Source: Pseudomonas putida
GTDB taxonomy: Bacteria > Pseudomonadota > Gammaproteobacteria > Pseudomonadales > Pseudomonadaceae
Length of the DNA stretch: 64,000 nucleotides
Direction of reading: 5' to 3'
Assembly (NCBI RefSeq): GCF_002906855.1
Contig: NZ_MINI01000038.1
Span: forward strand, 1,984,001-2,048,000
Shown: in pieces, positions 1 through 8,357 of the stretch
Layout: every line of letters starts with the position of its first letter
Position numbering within the stretch: the stretch's first letter is position 1
Notes under the pieces: model-generated
What the model was told of the DNA's origin: nothing
Seen by the model: only the letters and a program-made list of their open reading frames with translations
The model's database searches: none
Program-made: the position numbers and the translations under genes

Positions 1-678
1 CGGGTAAGGGTGGCGGTGCTGTCCACTGGCGATGAGCTGGTTGAGCCTGGCCTGCCATTGGGCCCGGGGCAGATCTACAACAGCAACCGACGCTTGCTGG
101 TCAGCTGGCTGCAACGGCTGGGCTGCGAAGTGCGCGACATGGGCATTCTTCCCGATGACCTGGAACGTACCCGCGAATGCCTGGGGGGGCTGGGTGATGT
201 CGACCTGATCCTCTCCACTGGCGGCGTTTCCGTGGGCGAGGCCGACTACCTCGGCGCCGCGCTGCGCGAAGCTGGCGAACTGGCCTTATGGAAGCTGGCG
301 ATCAAGCCTGGCAAGCCGCTGACCTTCGGGCATTACCGCGGTGTGCCGGTGATCGGCCTGCCCGGCAACCCGGCGTCGACCCTGGTGACGTTCGGCCTGC
401 TGACGAGGCCCTACCTGTTGCGCCGCCAGGGCGTAGCCGATGTCACACCGCTGCGTTTCGATGTTCCGGCCGGCTTCGAATGGACCAAGGCTGGCACCCG
501 TCGCGAGTACCTGCGTGCGCGCATCGACAATGGCCAGGTGCGCATCTACAAGAACCAGAGCTCCGGTGTGCTGCGCAGCGCGGCCTGGGCCGAGGGGCTG
601 GTGGAGGTGCGCGAGGGCAGCACGCCGAAGCCGGGCGACAGCGTGCCGTTCATACCGCTGAGCGAACTACTCGGCTGA
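1..678 (+). CDS. moeA: Molybdopterin molybdenumtransferase MoeA, C-terminal part (5' end outside window)
   Basis: This is the last 225 codons of an ORF open to the left edge. MoeA inserts molybdate into adenylylated molybdopterin in the cytoplasm to complete molybdenum cofactor. Visible motifs are the MPT-binding STGGVSVGEADY segment and the GLPGNPAST loop of domain III, followed by the small beta-barrel C-terminal domain from about residue 150. E. coli MoeA is about 411 residues, so some 185 residues are missing at the left. The stop lies 12 nt inside the end of the convergent glycosyltransferase gene, so the two 3' ends overlap. Confidence 0.93.
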   Translation, partial: RVRVAVLSTGDELVEPGLPLGPGQIYNSNRRLLVSWLQRLGCEVRDMGILPDDLERTRECLGGLGDVDLILSTGGVSVGEADYLGAALREAGELALWKLAIKPGKPLTFGHYRGVPVIGLPGNPASTLVTFGLLTRPYLLRRQGVADVTPLRFDVPAGFEWTKAGTRREYLRARIDNGQVRIYKNQSSGVLRSAAWAEGLVEVREGSTPKPGDSVPFIPLSELLG

Positions 679-1914
679 GCGACCGAGCCAGGCGCCACCG
701 CCCTGGGTGGCGTCGGCCGGTGCCGACTGGGTGAGGCGCATGTGCACCATTTCCAGTTGCTGGGCGGCCACGCTCCAGTCGTGGCGATTACGGGCAAACT
801 GGCGGCCGGCCTCGCTCAATTGGCACATGCGCCACGGCTGGTTGAGCAGTTGCGTGACCATTAGCGCCAACTGGTCACCGTCGTCACTGCCCAGGTAGTG
901 CTCGCCGTTGTTGGCGGCCAGGCCTGATACGCCTTTGCCGGTACTGATCACCGGTAGCCCGGCTGCCATGGCTTCGAGGATCTTCACCTTGGAGCCACCG
1001 GCATAGCGCAAGGGTGCAAAGAACAGCGCGGAACGGCTCTGCAGCTCGCGCAGGTCAGGGCGATAACCGACCCACTCGATGCGTGGGTCGTTCCAGCGCA
1101 GTTTCCAGCTGATCGGCAGGGCATGCCCGGCGATGGCCAGGCGTACCGCCGGGTTACTCATCCACACCTGGGGCAGGATTTCTTCCAGGGCCCATTCAAT
1201 GGCCTCGACATTGGCGGCGTACTCGAAGTTGCCCACGAACAGTAGGCGCTGGCTGTGCAGGGCCGGGTGGACGTTCTGGTAGTAATCGCAATCGACGCCA
1301 TTGACCACCACATTGACCGGGCGACCGCTGACCTGGCTGATCAGTTCGGCGTCATGCGGGCTAACCGCCACCACTTCGGTGGGCTGGCGCAGCACGCGTT
1401 GCTCCCAGCGCCGATAGCGCCAACGGTCGAAGGCATTGAGCGGGCGCAGCCACAGCGGCAAGCGGTCATGGCAGGCGGCGCCGCTCACTGACTCAAGGTT
1501 GTGTTCGCTGAGCATGTAGGGCAGTTCGCGTGCCTGCAGTGCTTTTTCGAACGGCTGGAAGCTGTAGCTGTGTTCGATCTGGATGACGTCCCAGGGCTCG
1601 TCCAACAGTTGCTCGAACTGGTGCCGCAAGCCAGGGGCCAGGCCGTTGATGATGGCCCGCATCGGGTAATCGATGATGGGCGAGGCGAGCAGGTTGAGCG
1701 GGCTGTGCAGTGGGCGTCGGGGCAGCACGATCAAGCGATCGAGCAAGGGTTCGAGGGCTTCGCGGGCGGCATCGCACAAGGGGATTTTCGACTGGACCAG
1801 CAAGGTGATCCGGTGGCCCTGCTGCGCGAGGGCGCGCAGCAGGTGGTATTGCCGGGTCTTGCTGCCACTGGTGGTGGGCCAGGGCAGGTAAGGCAGAGTC
1901 CAGAGAATGCGCAT
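667..1914 (-). CDS. Glycosyltransferase family 4 (GT-B) protein
   Basis: The 415-aa product looks like a GT-B retaining glycosyltransferase of the group annotated as sugar transferase, PEP-CTERM/EpsH1-associated. The N-terminal Rossmann half begins MRILWTLPYLPWP. The C-terminal half has a NVVVNGVD segment (201-208) and the nucleotide-sugar-binding GGSKVKILEAMAAG motif (306-319). It lies 51 nt downstream of a GDP-mannose synthesis gene on the same strand, which suggests a GDP-mannose donor; that is inference. No membrane segment is obvious. Acceptor and polysaccharide are unknown because no other glycan genes are adjacent. Confidence 0.85.
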   Translation of the reverse strand: MRILWTLPYLPWPTTSGSKTRQYHLLRALAQQGHRITLLVQSKIPLCDAAREALEPLLDRLIVLPRRPLHSPLNLLASPIIDYPMRAIINGLAPGLRHQFEQLLDEPWDVIQIEHSYSFQPFEKALQARELPYMLSEHNLESVSGAACHDRLPLWLRPLNAFDRWRYRRWEQRVLRQPTEVVAVSPHDAELISQVSGRPVNVVVNGVDCDYYQNVHPALHSQRLLFVGNFEYAANVEAIEWALEEILPQVWMSNPAVRLAIAGHALPISWKLRWNDPRIEWVGYRPDLRELQSRSALFFAPLRYAGGSKVKILEAMAAGLPVISTGKGVSGLAANNGEHYLGSDDGDQLALMVTQLLNQPWRMCQLSEAGRQFARNRHDWSVAAQQLEMVHMRLTQSAPADATQGGGAWLGRSAE

Positions 1915-1928
1915 GAACCGGAAACCTC

Positions 1929-1970
1929 GCTGAAGGCTGCGGACAAAAAACGCGTCCGCCAGCCTTCAGC
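1929..1970 (-). other. Intercistronic hairpin between manC and glycosyltransferase
   Basis: Arms 1929-1944 and 1954-1970 pair over about 16 bp with one bulged base. On the minus strand the loop contains six T residues. The hairpin covers the manC stop codon and has no T tract after it, so it looks more like an RNA-stability or attenuation element than a full terminator. Confidence 0.45.
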
Positions 1971-3420
1971 CGATGGCTGCCGCCGGGACGCGTCCGTAAA
2001 TATCAGTAAAGCGCACGATGTCATCTTCGCCCAGGTACTCGCCGCTCTGGACTTCGATCATCACCAGGTCGATCACGCCGGGGTTGGTCAGGCGGTGAGT
2101 GCGGCCGGGTTTGATGAAGGTCGACTCGTTGGTGTCGAGTAGAAACTCTTCTTCGCCGTTGGTCACGCAGGCCATGCCGCTGACGATGATCCAGTGCTCG
2201 CTGCGGTGATGGTGCATCTGCAGTGACAGCGATTCGCCAGGGCGCACCATGATCCGCTTGATCTTGAAGCGCGGGCCTTCCTCAAGCACGGTGTACGTGC
2301 CCCAGGGGCGGGTGACGGTGCGGTGCAGGCGGTAGGCTTCATGGCCCTGATGCTTGAGCTGCTGGGCAATCACCTTGACCTCCTGGCTGCGCGCGGCGTC
2401 GGCGATCAGCAATGCATCAGGGGTGTCGATGACGATCAGGTTGTCCAGGCCGACGGCGCCGACCAGGCGCTTTGGTGAGTCGATGTAGCAGTTGGTCACG
2501 TCGTGCAGCACCGCTTCACCGTTGCAGTGGTTGCCGTCGTCGTCGGTGTGGCGCAGTTCGCGCACCGCCTCCCAGCTGCCGATATCGCTCCAGCCCAGTT
2601 CGCAAGGCACCACGGCAACCTTGTCGGACCGCTCCATCAAGGCGTAGTCGATGGAGATGTCCTCGGCCAGGGCGAAGCTGTCTGGGTCCAGTTCTACCTG
2701 CCGTGCCTTGTCGCCCTGCTTGGTCGCGCTCTGCTCCAGGCAGCAGGTCACGCAGGCTAGCAGTTCAGGGGCATGCGCCTGCAGTTCGGCGAGTACGGTG
2801 CCTGCACGCAAGCAGAACATGCCGGCATTCCACAGGTGGCGGCCGCCTTCGAGGTAGCGGCGGGCGGTGAGGGCATCGGGCTTCTCCACGAAGCAGGCGA
2901 CCTTATGCGCATGCTTGCCGATTGCCTCGCCTTGCTCGATGTAACCGAAGCCGGTTTCGGCGCGGCTGGGCAGCAGGCCGAAGGTGGCCAGCCAGCCATC
3001 GTTGGCCAGTTGCCGGGCGTGCTCGACGGCGGTGGCGAAGGCCTCGGCGTCCTGGATCAGGTGGTCGGCCGGCAACACCAGCAGCACGCTGTCGGGGCCA
3101 TAATGCCTGGCGCAGTGCAGCGCGGCTGCAGCGATCGCGGGTGCGGTGTTGCGGCCGTTGGTTTCCAGCAGGTAGTCGAGGGCAAGCTTGTCGGGGTTTA
3201 CCTGGCGGTATTCGTCCTGGGTACGGAAGAACACTTCGCGGTTGGTCACCGTCAGGATCCGCTCGACGCCCGGTAGCGCCGCAGCGCGGATGAAGGTTGT
3301 CTGCAGCAGGCTCTGGCCATCGGGCAAGCGCATGAAGGGTTTGGGCATGGCTTCGCGAGAAACCGGCCACAGGCGGGTGCCGGCACCGCCGGCGATGATG
3401 CAGGGGATCAGAACGCTCAT
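1966..3420 (-). CDS. manC: Mannose-1-phosphate guanylyltransferase / mannose-6-phosphate isomerase (bifunctional, ManC/AlgA type)
   Basis: A 484-aa type II PMI/GMP enzyme that makes GDP-mannose from mannose-1-phosphate and, in many members, interconverts fructose-6-P and mannose-6-P. The nucleotidyltransferase signature GGAGTRLWP sits at 11-19 and an FVEKP motif lies near residue 180. The C-terminal cupin with QMHHHRSEHW, which holds the metal ligands, lies near 405-415. I chose the start MSVLIPC because GAGG lies 7 nt upstream; an in-frame ORF runs 54 codons further upstream but with non-conserved sequence. It forms a two-gene unit with the downstream glycosyltransferase. Confidence 0.94.
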   Translation of the reverse strand: MSVLIPCIIAGGAGTRLWPVSREAMPKPFMRLPDGQSLLQTTFIRAAALPGVERILTVTNREVFFRTQDEYRQVNPDKLALDYLLETNGRNTAPAIAAAALHCARHYGPDSVLLVLPADHLIQDAEAFATAVEHARQLANDGWLATFGLLPSRAETGFGYIEQGEAIGKHAHKVACFVEKPDALTARRYLEGGRHLWNAGMFCLRAGTVLAELQAHAPELLACVTCCLEQSATKQGDKARQVELDPDSFALAEDISIDYALMERSDKVAVVPCELGWSDIGSWEAVRELRHTDDDGNHCNGEAVLHDVTNCYIDSPKRLVGAVGLDNLIVIDTPDALLIADAARSQEVKVIAQQLKHQGHEAYRLHRTVTRPWGTYTVLEEGPRFKIKRIMVRPGESLSLQMHHHRSEHWIIVSGMACVTNGEEEFLLDTNESTFIKPGRTHRLTNPGVIDLVMIEVQSGEYLGEDDIVRFTDIYGRVPAAAIG

Positions 3421-3728
3421 TTCACAGCCTCGACTCATGGCGCTGGTTACAGCGCAGTGAAGGGGAACTTCGCGACCTGTCACGGTTTTGGCGGAAAAGT
3501 CAAAAAACCGACTTTTCACTAAAGCTTCTTCCATGAAGGCCAAATTTTTGTCGATCATGCGCCCGATCAGAAATGCTTTCAATGATATTTAGGTGAATCT
3601 GACAGTTTTTTTGCTCGACTTCGCACTCAGTCAATGCGCGACCTAGAGCAGATTTTCCTGCGCCGTGCAGCATTTCGGCCCTGTTTGTGGTCGAGATCTG
3701 GACCGAACGATCGCCACGGAGACACGCG
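3421..3728. other. Divergent intergenic region manC / yegS
   Basis: This 308-nt gap holds the promoters of two divergent genes. An AT-rich inverted repeat (arms AAAAGTC/GACTTTT at about 3495-3516, 8-nt loop) lies 75 nt upstream of manC and could be an operator. I see no ORF with coding character and no RNA gene. Confidence 0.4.
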
Positions 3729-4616
3729 ATGCCACAGCGCAAGGCAATCTTGATCCTGCATGGCAAGCAGGCCATGAACGAAGCGGTACGCCAGGCAGTT
3801 TCAGCCATGCGCGAGCGTGGCTGGACGCTGGATGTACGGGTGACCTGGGAAGGCGGCGATGCCCGGCGGCTGGTGGGCGAAGCACTGGCGGCCGGGTACA
3901 GCCAGGTGATCGCTGGCGGCGGTGACGGCACCTTGCGCGATGTCGCCGAGGCCATGGGCCAGGCACGTTGCGAAGCCAGCCTGGCGCTGCTGCCGCTGGG
4001 AACAGCCAATGACTTCGCCAGGGCCGCCGGTATTTCACTGGAACCTGCAGAGGCCCTGGCATTGCTGGAGCTACCGCCACGACCGATCGACCTGGGCCAG
4101 GTGGGCGACCAATTGTTTCTGAACATGGCCACGGGCGGTTTCGGTAGCCAGGTTACCGCCAGCACCTCTGAAGACCTGAAGAAAATGCTCGGCGCCGCGG
4201 CCTACCTGTTCACCGGGCTGTCGCGCTTCAGCGAGTTGCAGGCCGCCTCGGTCCAGCTGTCGGGGCCGGGGTTCGACTGGCAGGGTGACCTGCTGGCGCT
4301 GGGGATTGGCAATGGTCGCCAGGCCGGCGGCGGGCAAGTGTTGTGCCCGGAGGCGCAAGTCGATGATGGCCAGCTCGACATCGCCATCTTGCCGGCACCC
4401 CAGGAAATGGTCGGCGCACTGCGTGACTTGCTGGCGGGTGAGGGGTTGTTCGTGCGGGCGCGTTTGCCGTGGGTCGAAATAACCTGTTCGCAGGGGCTGG
4501 ACATCAACCTCGACGGCGAACCCCTGCAGGCCGACAGCCTGCGCTTTGCGGCGGTGCCGGGTGCGCTGCGCCTGCACTTGCCGCTGAACTCACCGCTGGT
4601 CAGTCATCCAGGCTGA
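3729..4616 (+). CDS. yegS: YegS/DagK-family lipid kinase
   Basis: The 295-aa protein belongs to the diacylglycerol kinase catalytic-domain family (YegS/BmrU) that phosphorylates lipid hydroxyls with ATP; E. coli YegS is 299 aa. The GGGDGT nucleotide-binding motif is at 63-68, followed by PLGTANDFARAAG. A beta-sandwich C-terminal domain contains NLDGEPL. The start MPQRKAILIL is set by GGAG 7 nt upstream; a longer in-frame start 14 codons earlier lacks this. The last 17 nt overlap the convergent response-regulator gene. Confidence 0.9.
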   Translation: MPQRKAILILHGKQAMNEAVRQAVSAMRERGWTLDVRVTWEGGDARRLVGEALAAGYSQVIAGGGDGTLRDVAEAMGQARCEASLALLPLGTANDFARAAGISLEPAEALALLELPPRPIDLGQVGDQLFLNMATGGFGSQVTASTSEDLKKMLGAAAYLFTGLSRFSELQAASVQLSGPGFDWQGDLLALGIGNGRQAGGGQVLCPEAQVDDGQLDIAILPAPQEMVGALRDLLAGEGLFVRARLPWVEITCSQGLDINLDGEPLQADSLRFAAVPGALRLHLPLNSPLVSHPG

Positions 4617-5259
4617 TGATTTTCTCGCGCACCGCGAACAGCACCAGGCCGGCCACGTCGTAGATCTGCAAGCGCTTCATGATCTGCGAGCGGTGGGTTT
4701 CCACGGTCTTGATCGACAGGCCCAGGCCGGCGGCGATTTCGCGGGTGGACTTGCCGCGCACGATCAGGCGCAGGATCTCCAGTTGCCGCGCGGTGAGGTT
4801 GTGGCGGTCGACGCCAGACGGCTTGCCGTGCTGCGCACGCATCAGTGCCTGGTTGATCACCGTATGGGCAATGGCCGGGCTGAGGTAGCGTTCGCCATTG
4901 CGCAAGGCGACCAGGGCCTGCTCCAGTTCGGTCGCCGTGGCATCCTTGAGCAGGTAACCGTGGGCGCCACTTTCCAGTGCCCGCATGATCAGGTCCGGGT
5001 CGGTATGCATGGACAGGATCAGCACCTTGCAGGTGTTGCCAGTGGCGCGCAGCTGGGTGAGGGCATCGAGGCCGCTGGTCGAGCGCATGGAAATGTCCAG
5101 CAGGACGATGTCGGGTGCCAGTTGCTGAACGTGCTCGAGCAGCTGATCGCCGTCATCGGCTTCGCCGACCACGGTGTAGCCAGGGATGTCGGAGACCAGG
5201 GCACGGACCCCGGCACGGATCAGCGAGTGGTCATCCACCAGCAGCAATCTACAGGTCAT
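4600..5259 (-). CDS. NarL/FixJ-family response regulator
   Basis: A 219-aa two-domain regulator. The receiver domain is at about 3-120 with the acidic pocket DD9-10 and phospho-acceptor Asp55 (VLLDIS). The LuxR-type HTH is at about 150-215 (LTARQLEILRLIVRGKSTREIA). It should bind DNA when phosphorylated by the histidine kinase encoded just upstream. The kinase stop and this ATG overlap in an ATGA, indicating translational coupling. The signal and targets cannot be read from sequence. Confidence 0.93.
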   Translation of the reverse strand: MTCRLLLVDDHSLIRAGVRALVSDIPGYTVVGEADDGDQLLEHVQQLAPDIVLLDISMRSTSGLDALTQLRATGNTCKVLILSMHTDPDLIMRALESGAHGYLLKDATATELEQALVALRNGERYLSPAIAHTVINQALMRAQHGKPSGVDRHNLTARQLEILRLIVRGKSTREIAAGLGLSIKTVETHRSQIMKRLQIYDVAGLVLFAVREKIISLDD

Positions 5260-6146
5260 GATGAAGCGGTAGTCCTGGCGCGTTCATGGGTACGGGGTGG
5301 CCACGGGAACAGCACGTCAATCGTCGTGCCCAGGCCCAGCTGACTGGTGATCACCAGGCTGCCGTTGAGGGCGGTGGCGCGCTCCTGCATGCCGGCCATG
5401 CCGCGCTGGCCGGCCTCGGCTGGATTGGCGGCAGGGAGAAAGCCCTGGCCGTCGTCCTGGATCGACAGGGCAAGCCCTGCTGCGCTGCGTTGCAGGCGGA
5501 TGGTCAGGTTGCGAGCCCGGGCATGGCGCAGCATGTTGGTCACCGCCTCCTGGGTGATGCGAAACGCCGCCATGGCGACCTCTTCGGAGATTCCGCCCAG
5601 GCGCTGATGGCATTCCAGGCTCCAGTGCACGTCGGTGCTTTCCAGAGTGCGTACCAGGTGCGCCCGCAGGCTGGCTTCGAGGCCAAGGCTGGCCAGTTGT
5701 CGCGGGTTGAGGATGGCAGATACGTCGCGCACCTTGCTCAGCGTGTCTTCGAGGGTGCTGCGCAAGCTGCCACAGTGCACTTGCAAGTCGTTCGGTACGC
5801 GGCGTTGCAACCATTCCAACTGCATCTTGGCGGCGGTGAGCAGCTGGCCGATGTCGTCATGCAGTTCGCGGCTCAGGTGCTGGCGCTCGCTTTCCTGGAC
5901 CTTGAGCATGCGCCCGGCCAACTCGGCCGGGCGCAGGCTGATCGACTTGGCACCGTGGCTCAGGTGCCAGCAGACGCCAAGCGTGGCCACCAGTTGCAGG
6001 AGCAACAGACTGGCAGGCATGCCGTTCCCGCCGCCAAACAGGGCCAGGTTGGCCAGCAGGGACACCACGCACAGCAATGCTGTCGCCCAACGCAGCAATG
6101 TGGCGCGTGAACGGCAGCGCAGAGATATCTTCAAGCGTGGGAACAT
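5256..6146 (-). CDS. NarL-type sensor histidine kinase (HisKA_3)
   Basis: From MFPRLKISL the product is 296 aa with two membrane segments (about 20-37 and 44-62), almost no periplasmic loop, a HisKA_3 dimerisation helix with His96 in RELHDDIGQL, and an HATPase domain containing the DDGQGF G1 box and GMAGMQERA. The tiny sensor region suggests membrane-intrinsic sensing. The start is uncertain: no good ribosome site precedes it, and ATGs at 6198 and further upstream are in frame. It is coupled to the downstream response regulator by a 4-nt overlap. Confidence 0.87.
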   Translation of the reverse strand: MFPRLKISLRCRSRATLLRWATALLCVVSLLANLALFGGGNGMPASLLLLQLVATLGVCWHLSHGAKSISLRPAELAGRMLKVQESERQHLSRELHDDIGQLLTAAKMQLEWLQRRVPNDLQVHCGSLRSTLEDTLSKVRDVSAILNPRQLASLGLEASLRAHLVRTLESTDVHWSLECHQRLGGISEEVAMAAFRITQEAVTNMLRHARARNLTIRLQRSAAGLALSIQDDGQGFLPAANPAEAGQRGMAGMQERATALNGSLVITSQLGLGTTIDVLFPWPPRTHERARTTASS

Positions 6147-6507
6147 AAAATTGACAAGCCACTGAAGTCTTGCTGATGGGGGCCGTGCATAGCTCATGGC
6201 AGAGGCTTTGGCGTTGTGCTTGCAACAAATGGCGCGCGGCCGGCATTTGTTTGCGCGCATCTTAACACTTCGGTTCAATTTGGTCGCGGCTGGTAATGCT
6301 TTGAAACTCAGCATTTCCGGGCCCGGGAGAGGGGGCTCGCCAGGGTTGCAAGGCATCAAAGTGCCATTGCTTAACCGGGTGATTAGCGCTGCAAGTTCAA
6401 CTTGCAAAAGGCCATTCAAGTGAAAGGGGGCTGAACTAGTGAAGAGCATCACAAGTTGAACCTTTTCGCGTTTTCAAACCTGTGCTTAGTTACGTTTGCC
6501 AAGCCGT
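6147..6507. other. Intergenic region upstream of the histidine kinase
   Basis: 361 nt with no convincing gene. It contains a perfect 15-bp palindrome GCAAGTTCAACTTGC at 6391-6405 and a related half-site AAGTTGAA at about 6452, a possible operator for the two-component operon. The long in-frame upstream extension of the kinase ORF here lacks family similarity. Confidence 0.35.
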
Positions 6508-7017
6508 CTAGTGGCGCAGCGTCGACCCGCTGGCTGGTGATCTGGCAGGCACCGTTGAATACGGATGCACGCAGTCGTTGCCGTTATCGTTGCAAGACGC
6601 ACACGTTTGCGGCAATGGCTGATTCAGGGCGGCTGCCAGTTCGCTCAATAGCGTCACCTGCTCGCAGGTATCGAGGGCGAGCCGGCCGGTGTGCAGGTCG
6701 ACCAGTTCCAGTTGCCAGGCCAGCAAGGTCAGGCAGGCATTCAGCGAGGGCAGGGCTGCATTGTCCAGGCACTGCTGGTGGCAGGCTGGGGCAAGCAGCT
6801 GGTGCAGGACGCTTGCATAGTGGGCGACTTCGAGCAGGCCCAGGTTGCCGGCGCGTCGGGCCAGGGTCTGGAGGGCGTTGTTGAGGCATTGGCAGGCGTC
6901 CGGATCATTGCGGATCAGTTCCAGGTGCTGCAGGCATTCCTGGGACTGGGTCAACAAGACCTGGGCATCCAGCAGGAAGTCCTGCAGGGTGTCGATGTTA
7001 GAGACGCTGCTGTCCAT
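6508..7017 (-). CDS. Degenerate Hpt/CheA-P1-like protein
   Basis: The 169-aa helical protein aligns by eye with the Hpt (P1) domain of CheA: DTLQDFLLDAQVLLTQSQECL is followed by NNALQTLARRAGNLGLLEVA. At the place of the phosphorylatable HTLKGSAG motif it reads QTLARRAG, so the His is Gln50 and the Lys/Gly are also lost. It is therefore probably not a phosphotransfer protein, but may bind a kinase or receiver. GGAG lies 8 nt before the chosen ATG. It is divergent from cheV, which supports a chemotaxis-related role; function is otherwise unknown. Confidence 0.7.
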   Translation of the reverse strand: MDSSVSNIDTLQDFLLDAQVLLTQSQECLQHLELIRNDPDACQCLNNALQTLARRAGNLGLLEVAHYASVLHQLLAPACHQQCLDNAALPSLNACLTLLAWQLELVDLHTGRLALDTCEQVTLLSELAAALNQPLPQTCASCNDNGNDCVHPYSTVPARSPASGSTLRH

Positions 7018-7366
7018 CAAGACACTCCGGCGCGTTGGGCTGGAGCAGGGGATGGCCACGCCATGTCGATCGCTAGCAAAAGCCTGACTCCATTCATGCA
7101 GTGAGAATGGCGTCACATTAATGGCTAAAGGATATCGCGAACATCAGGTTGCACCTGATTGCTCCTAGGGGTTTCCCTGATGGTGCCTAGGGGGCGACAA
7201 GTTGACCTGGAATGGATCCAAGCGGGTCGTGTCGCAGTAAAGCATGATGCTAATGTGATATCAATTGCCCTGCGGAGCATTTTTTCGCAAGGATCAAGAT
7301 GCGCAGGGAAGCGCCGATATAGAACGGATCATTTCATTTTTTCGACACAACCCTGGGGGTTTTCCA
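7018..7366. other. Divergent regulatory region Hpt-like gene / cheV
   Basis: 349 nt between two divergent genes. It contains the sigma-28 promoter described separately and otherwise no recognisable ORF or RNA gene. Confidence 0.5.
7294..7320 (+). promoter_or_regulatory. Sigma-28 (FliA) promoter for cheV
   Basis: TCAAG at 7294-7298, a 14-nt spacer and GCCGATAT at 7313-7320 match the FliA consensus (TAAAG/TCAAG - N14 - GCCGATAA). It lies 47 nt upstream of the cheV start codon on the same strand. Confidence 0.85.
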
Positions 7367-8302
7367 ATGGCTGGCATTCTCGACACGGTAGACCAACGCA
7401 CGCAGCTGGTGGGTGAGAACCGTCTGGAAATCCTGATGTTCCGCCTGGCCGGTCGCCAGTTGTTCGCGATCAACGTCTTCAAGGTACAGGAAGTGCTGCA
7501 ACTGCCCAAACTGACCCTGATGCCGCAGCGCCACGCGTTCGTCTGTGGTGTGGTCAACCTGCGTGGGCAGACCTTGCCGGTGATCGACCTGTCCCAGGCG
7601 ATCGGCATGCGTCCCCTGCAGCCAGGGCCGGACAGCACCATCATCGTCACCGAGTACAACCGCTCGGTGCAGGCGTTCCTGGTGGGGGGCGTCGATCGCA
7701 TCGTCAACATGAACTGGGAAGCCATCATGCCGCCGCCTTCCAGTGCCGGGCGCCAGCATTACCTGACCGCTATCACCAAGGTGGACGACAAGCTGGTCGA
7801 AGTGATCGATGTCGAGAAGGTGCTGGCCGAGATCGTGCCCTACAACGCCCGGGTTTCCGGCGACAAGCTGGCCGATCCGGTACTGGCGCGCGCGCGTGGC
7901 CGCGAAGTGCTGCTGGTGGATGACTCCAGCGTGGCGCTGGCGCAGCTGCGCGATACCCTGTCGCAACTCGGGGTCAAGCTTCATGTGGCCAGTGATGGCC
8001 TGAAGGCCCTGCGCCTGCTCAAGGGCTGGGCTGATGCCGGGGAAGATGTCTGCGAGAAACTGTTGATGGTCTTCACCGATGCGGAAATGCCAGAGATGGA
8101 CGGTTATCGGCTGACCACCGAGATTCGCAGCGATGCGCGCCTGCGCAAGCTATACGTGGTGCTGCACACCTCCTTGTCGGGCAGCTTCAACGAATCGATG
8201 GTGAAGAAGGTCGGTTGCGACAATTTCCTCTCCAAGTTCCAGCCTGATCGCCTGGTCGATGTGGTCAAGCAGCGCCTGCTGCTGGATACCAGCAACGCGT
8301 GA
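7367..8302 (+). CDS. cheV: Chemotaxis protein CheV
   Basis: A 311-aa CheW-receiver fusion. The CheW-like domain is at about 18-160 (FRLAGRQLFAINVFKVQEV, VCGVVNLRGQTLPVIDL). The receiver domain is at about 178-308 with DD185-186, phospho-acceptor Asp238 (VFTDAEMPEMDGY) and a terminal FLSKF lysine. It couples chemoreceptors to CheA and is modulated by phosphorylation. The start follows a GGGGG ribosome site. The upstream sigma-28 promoter places it in the late flagellar/chemotaxis regulon. Confidence 0.96.
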   Translation: MAGILDTVDQRTQLVGENRLEILMFRLAGRQLFAINVFKVQEVLQLPKLTLMPQRHAFVCGVVNLRGQTLPVIDLSQAIGMRPLQPGPDSTIIVTEYNRSVQAFLVGGVDRIVNMNWEAIMPPPSSAGRQHYLTAITKVDDKLVEVIDVEKVLAEIVPYNARVSGDKLADPVLARARGREVLLVDDSSVALAQLRDTLSQLGVKLHVASDGLKALRLLKGWADAGEDVCEKLLMVFTDAEMPEMDGYRLTTEIRSDARLRKLYVVLHTSLSGSFNESMVKKVGCDNFLSKFQPDRLVDVVKQRLLLDTSNA

Positions 8303-8357
8303 TCCTGCTGCTGGCCAGGTATAAGCTTGGCTTTTGACAAGGTATGAGGCGGCAGGG

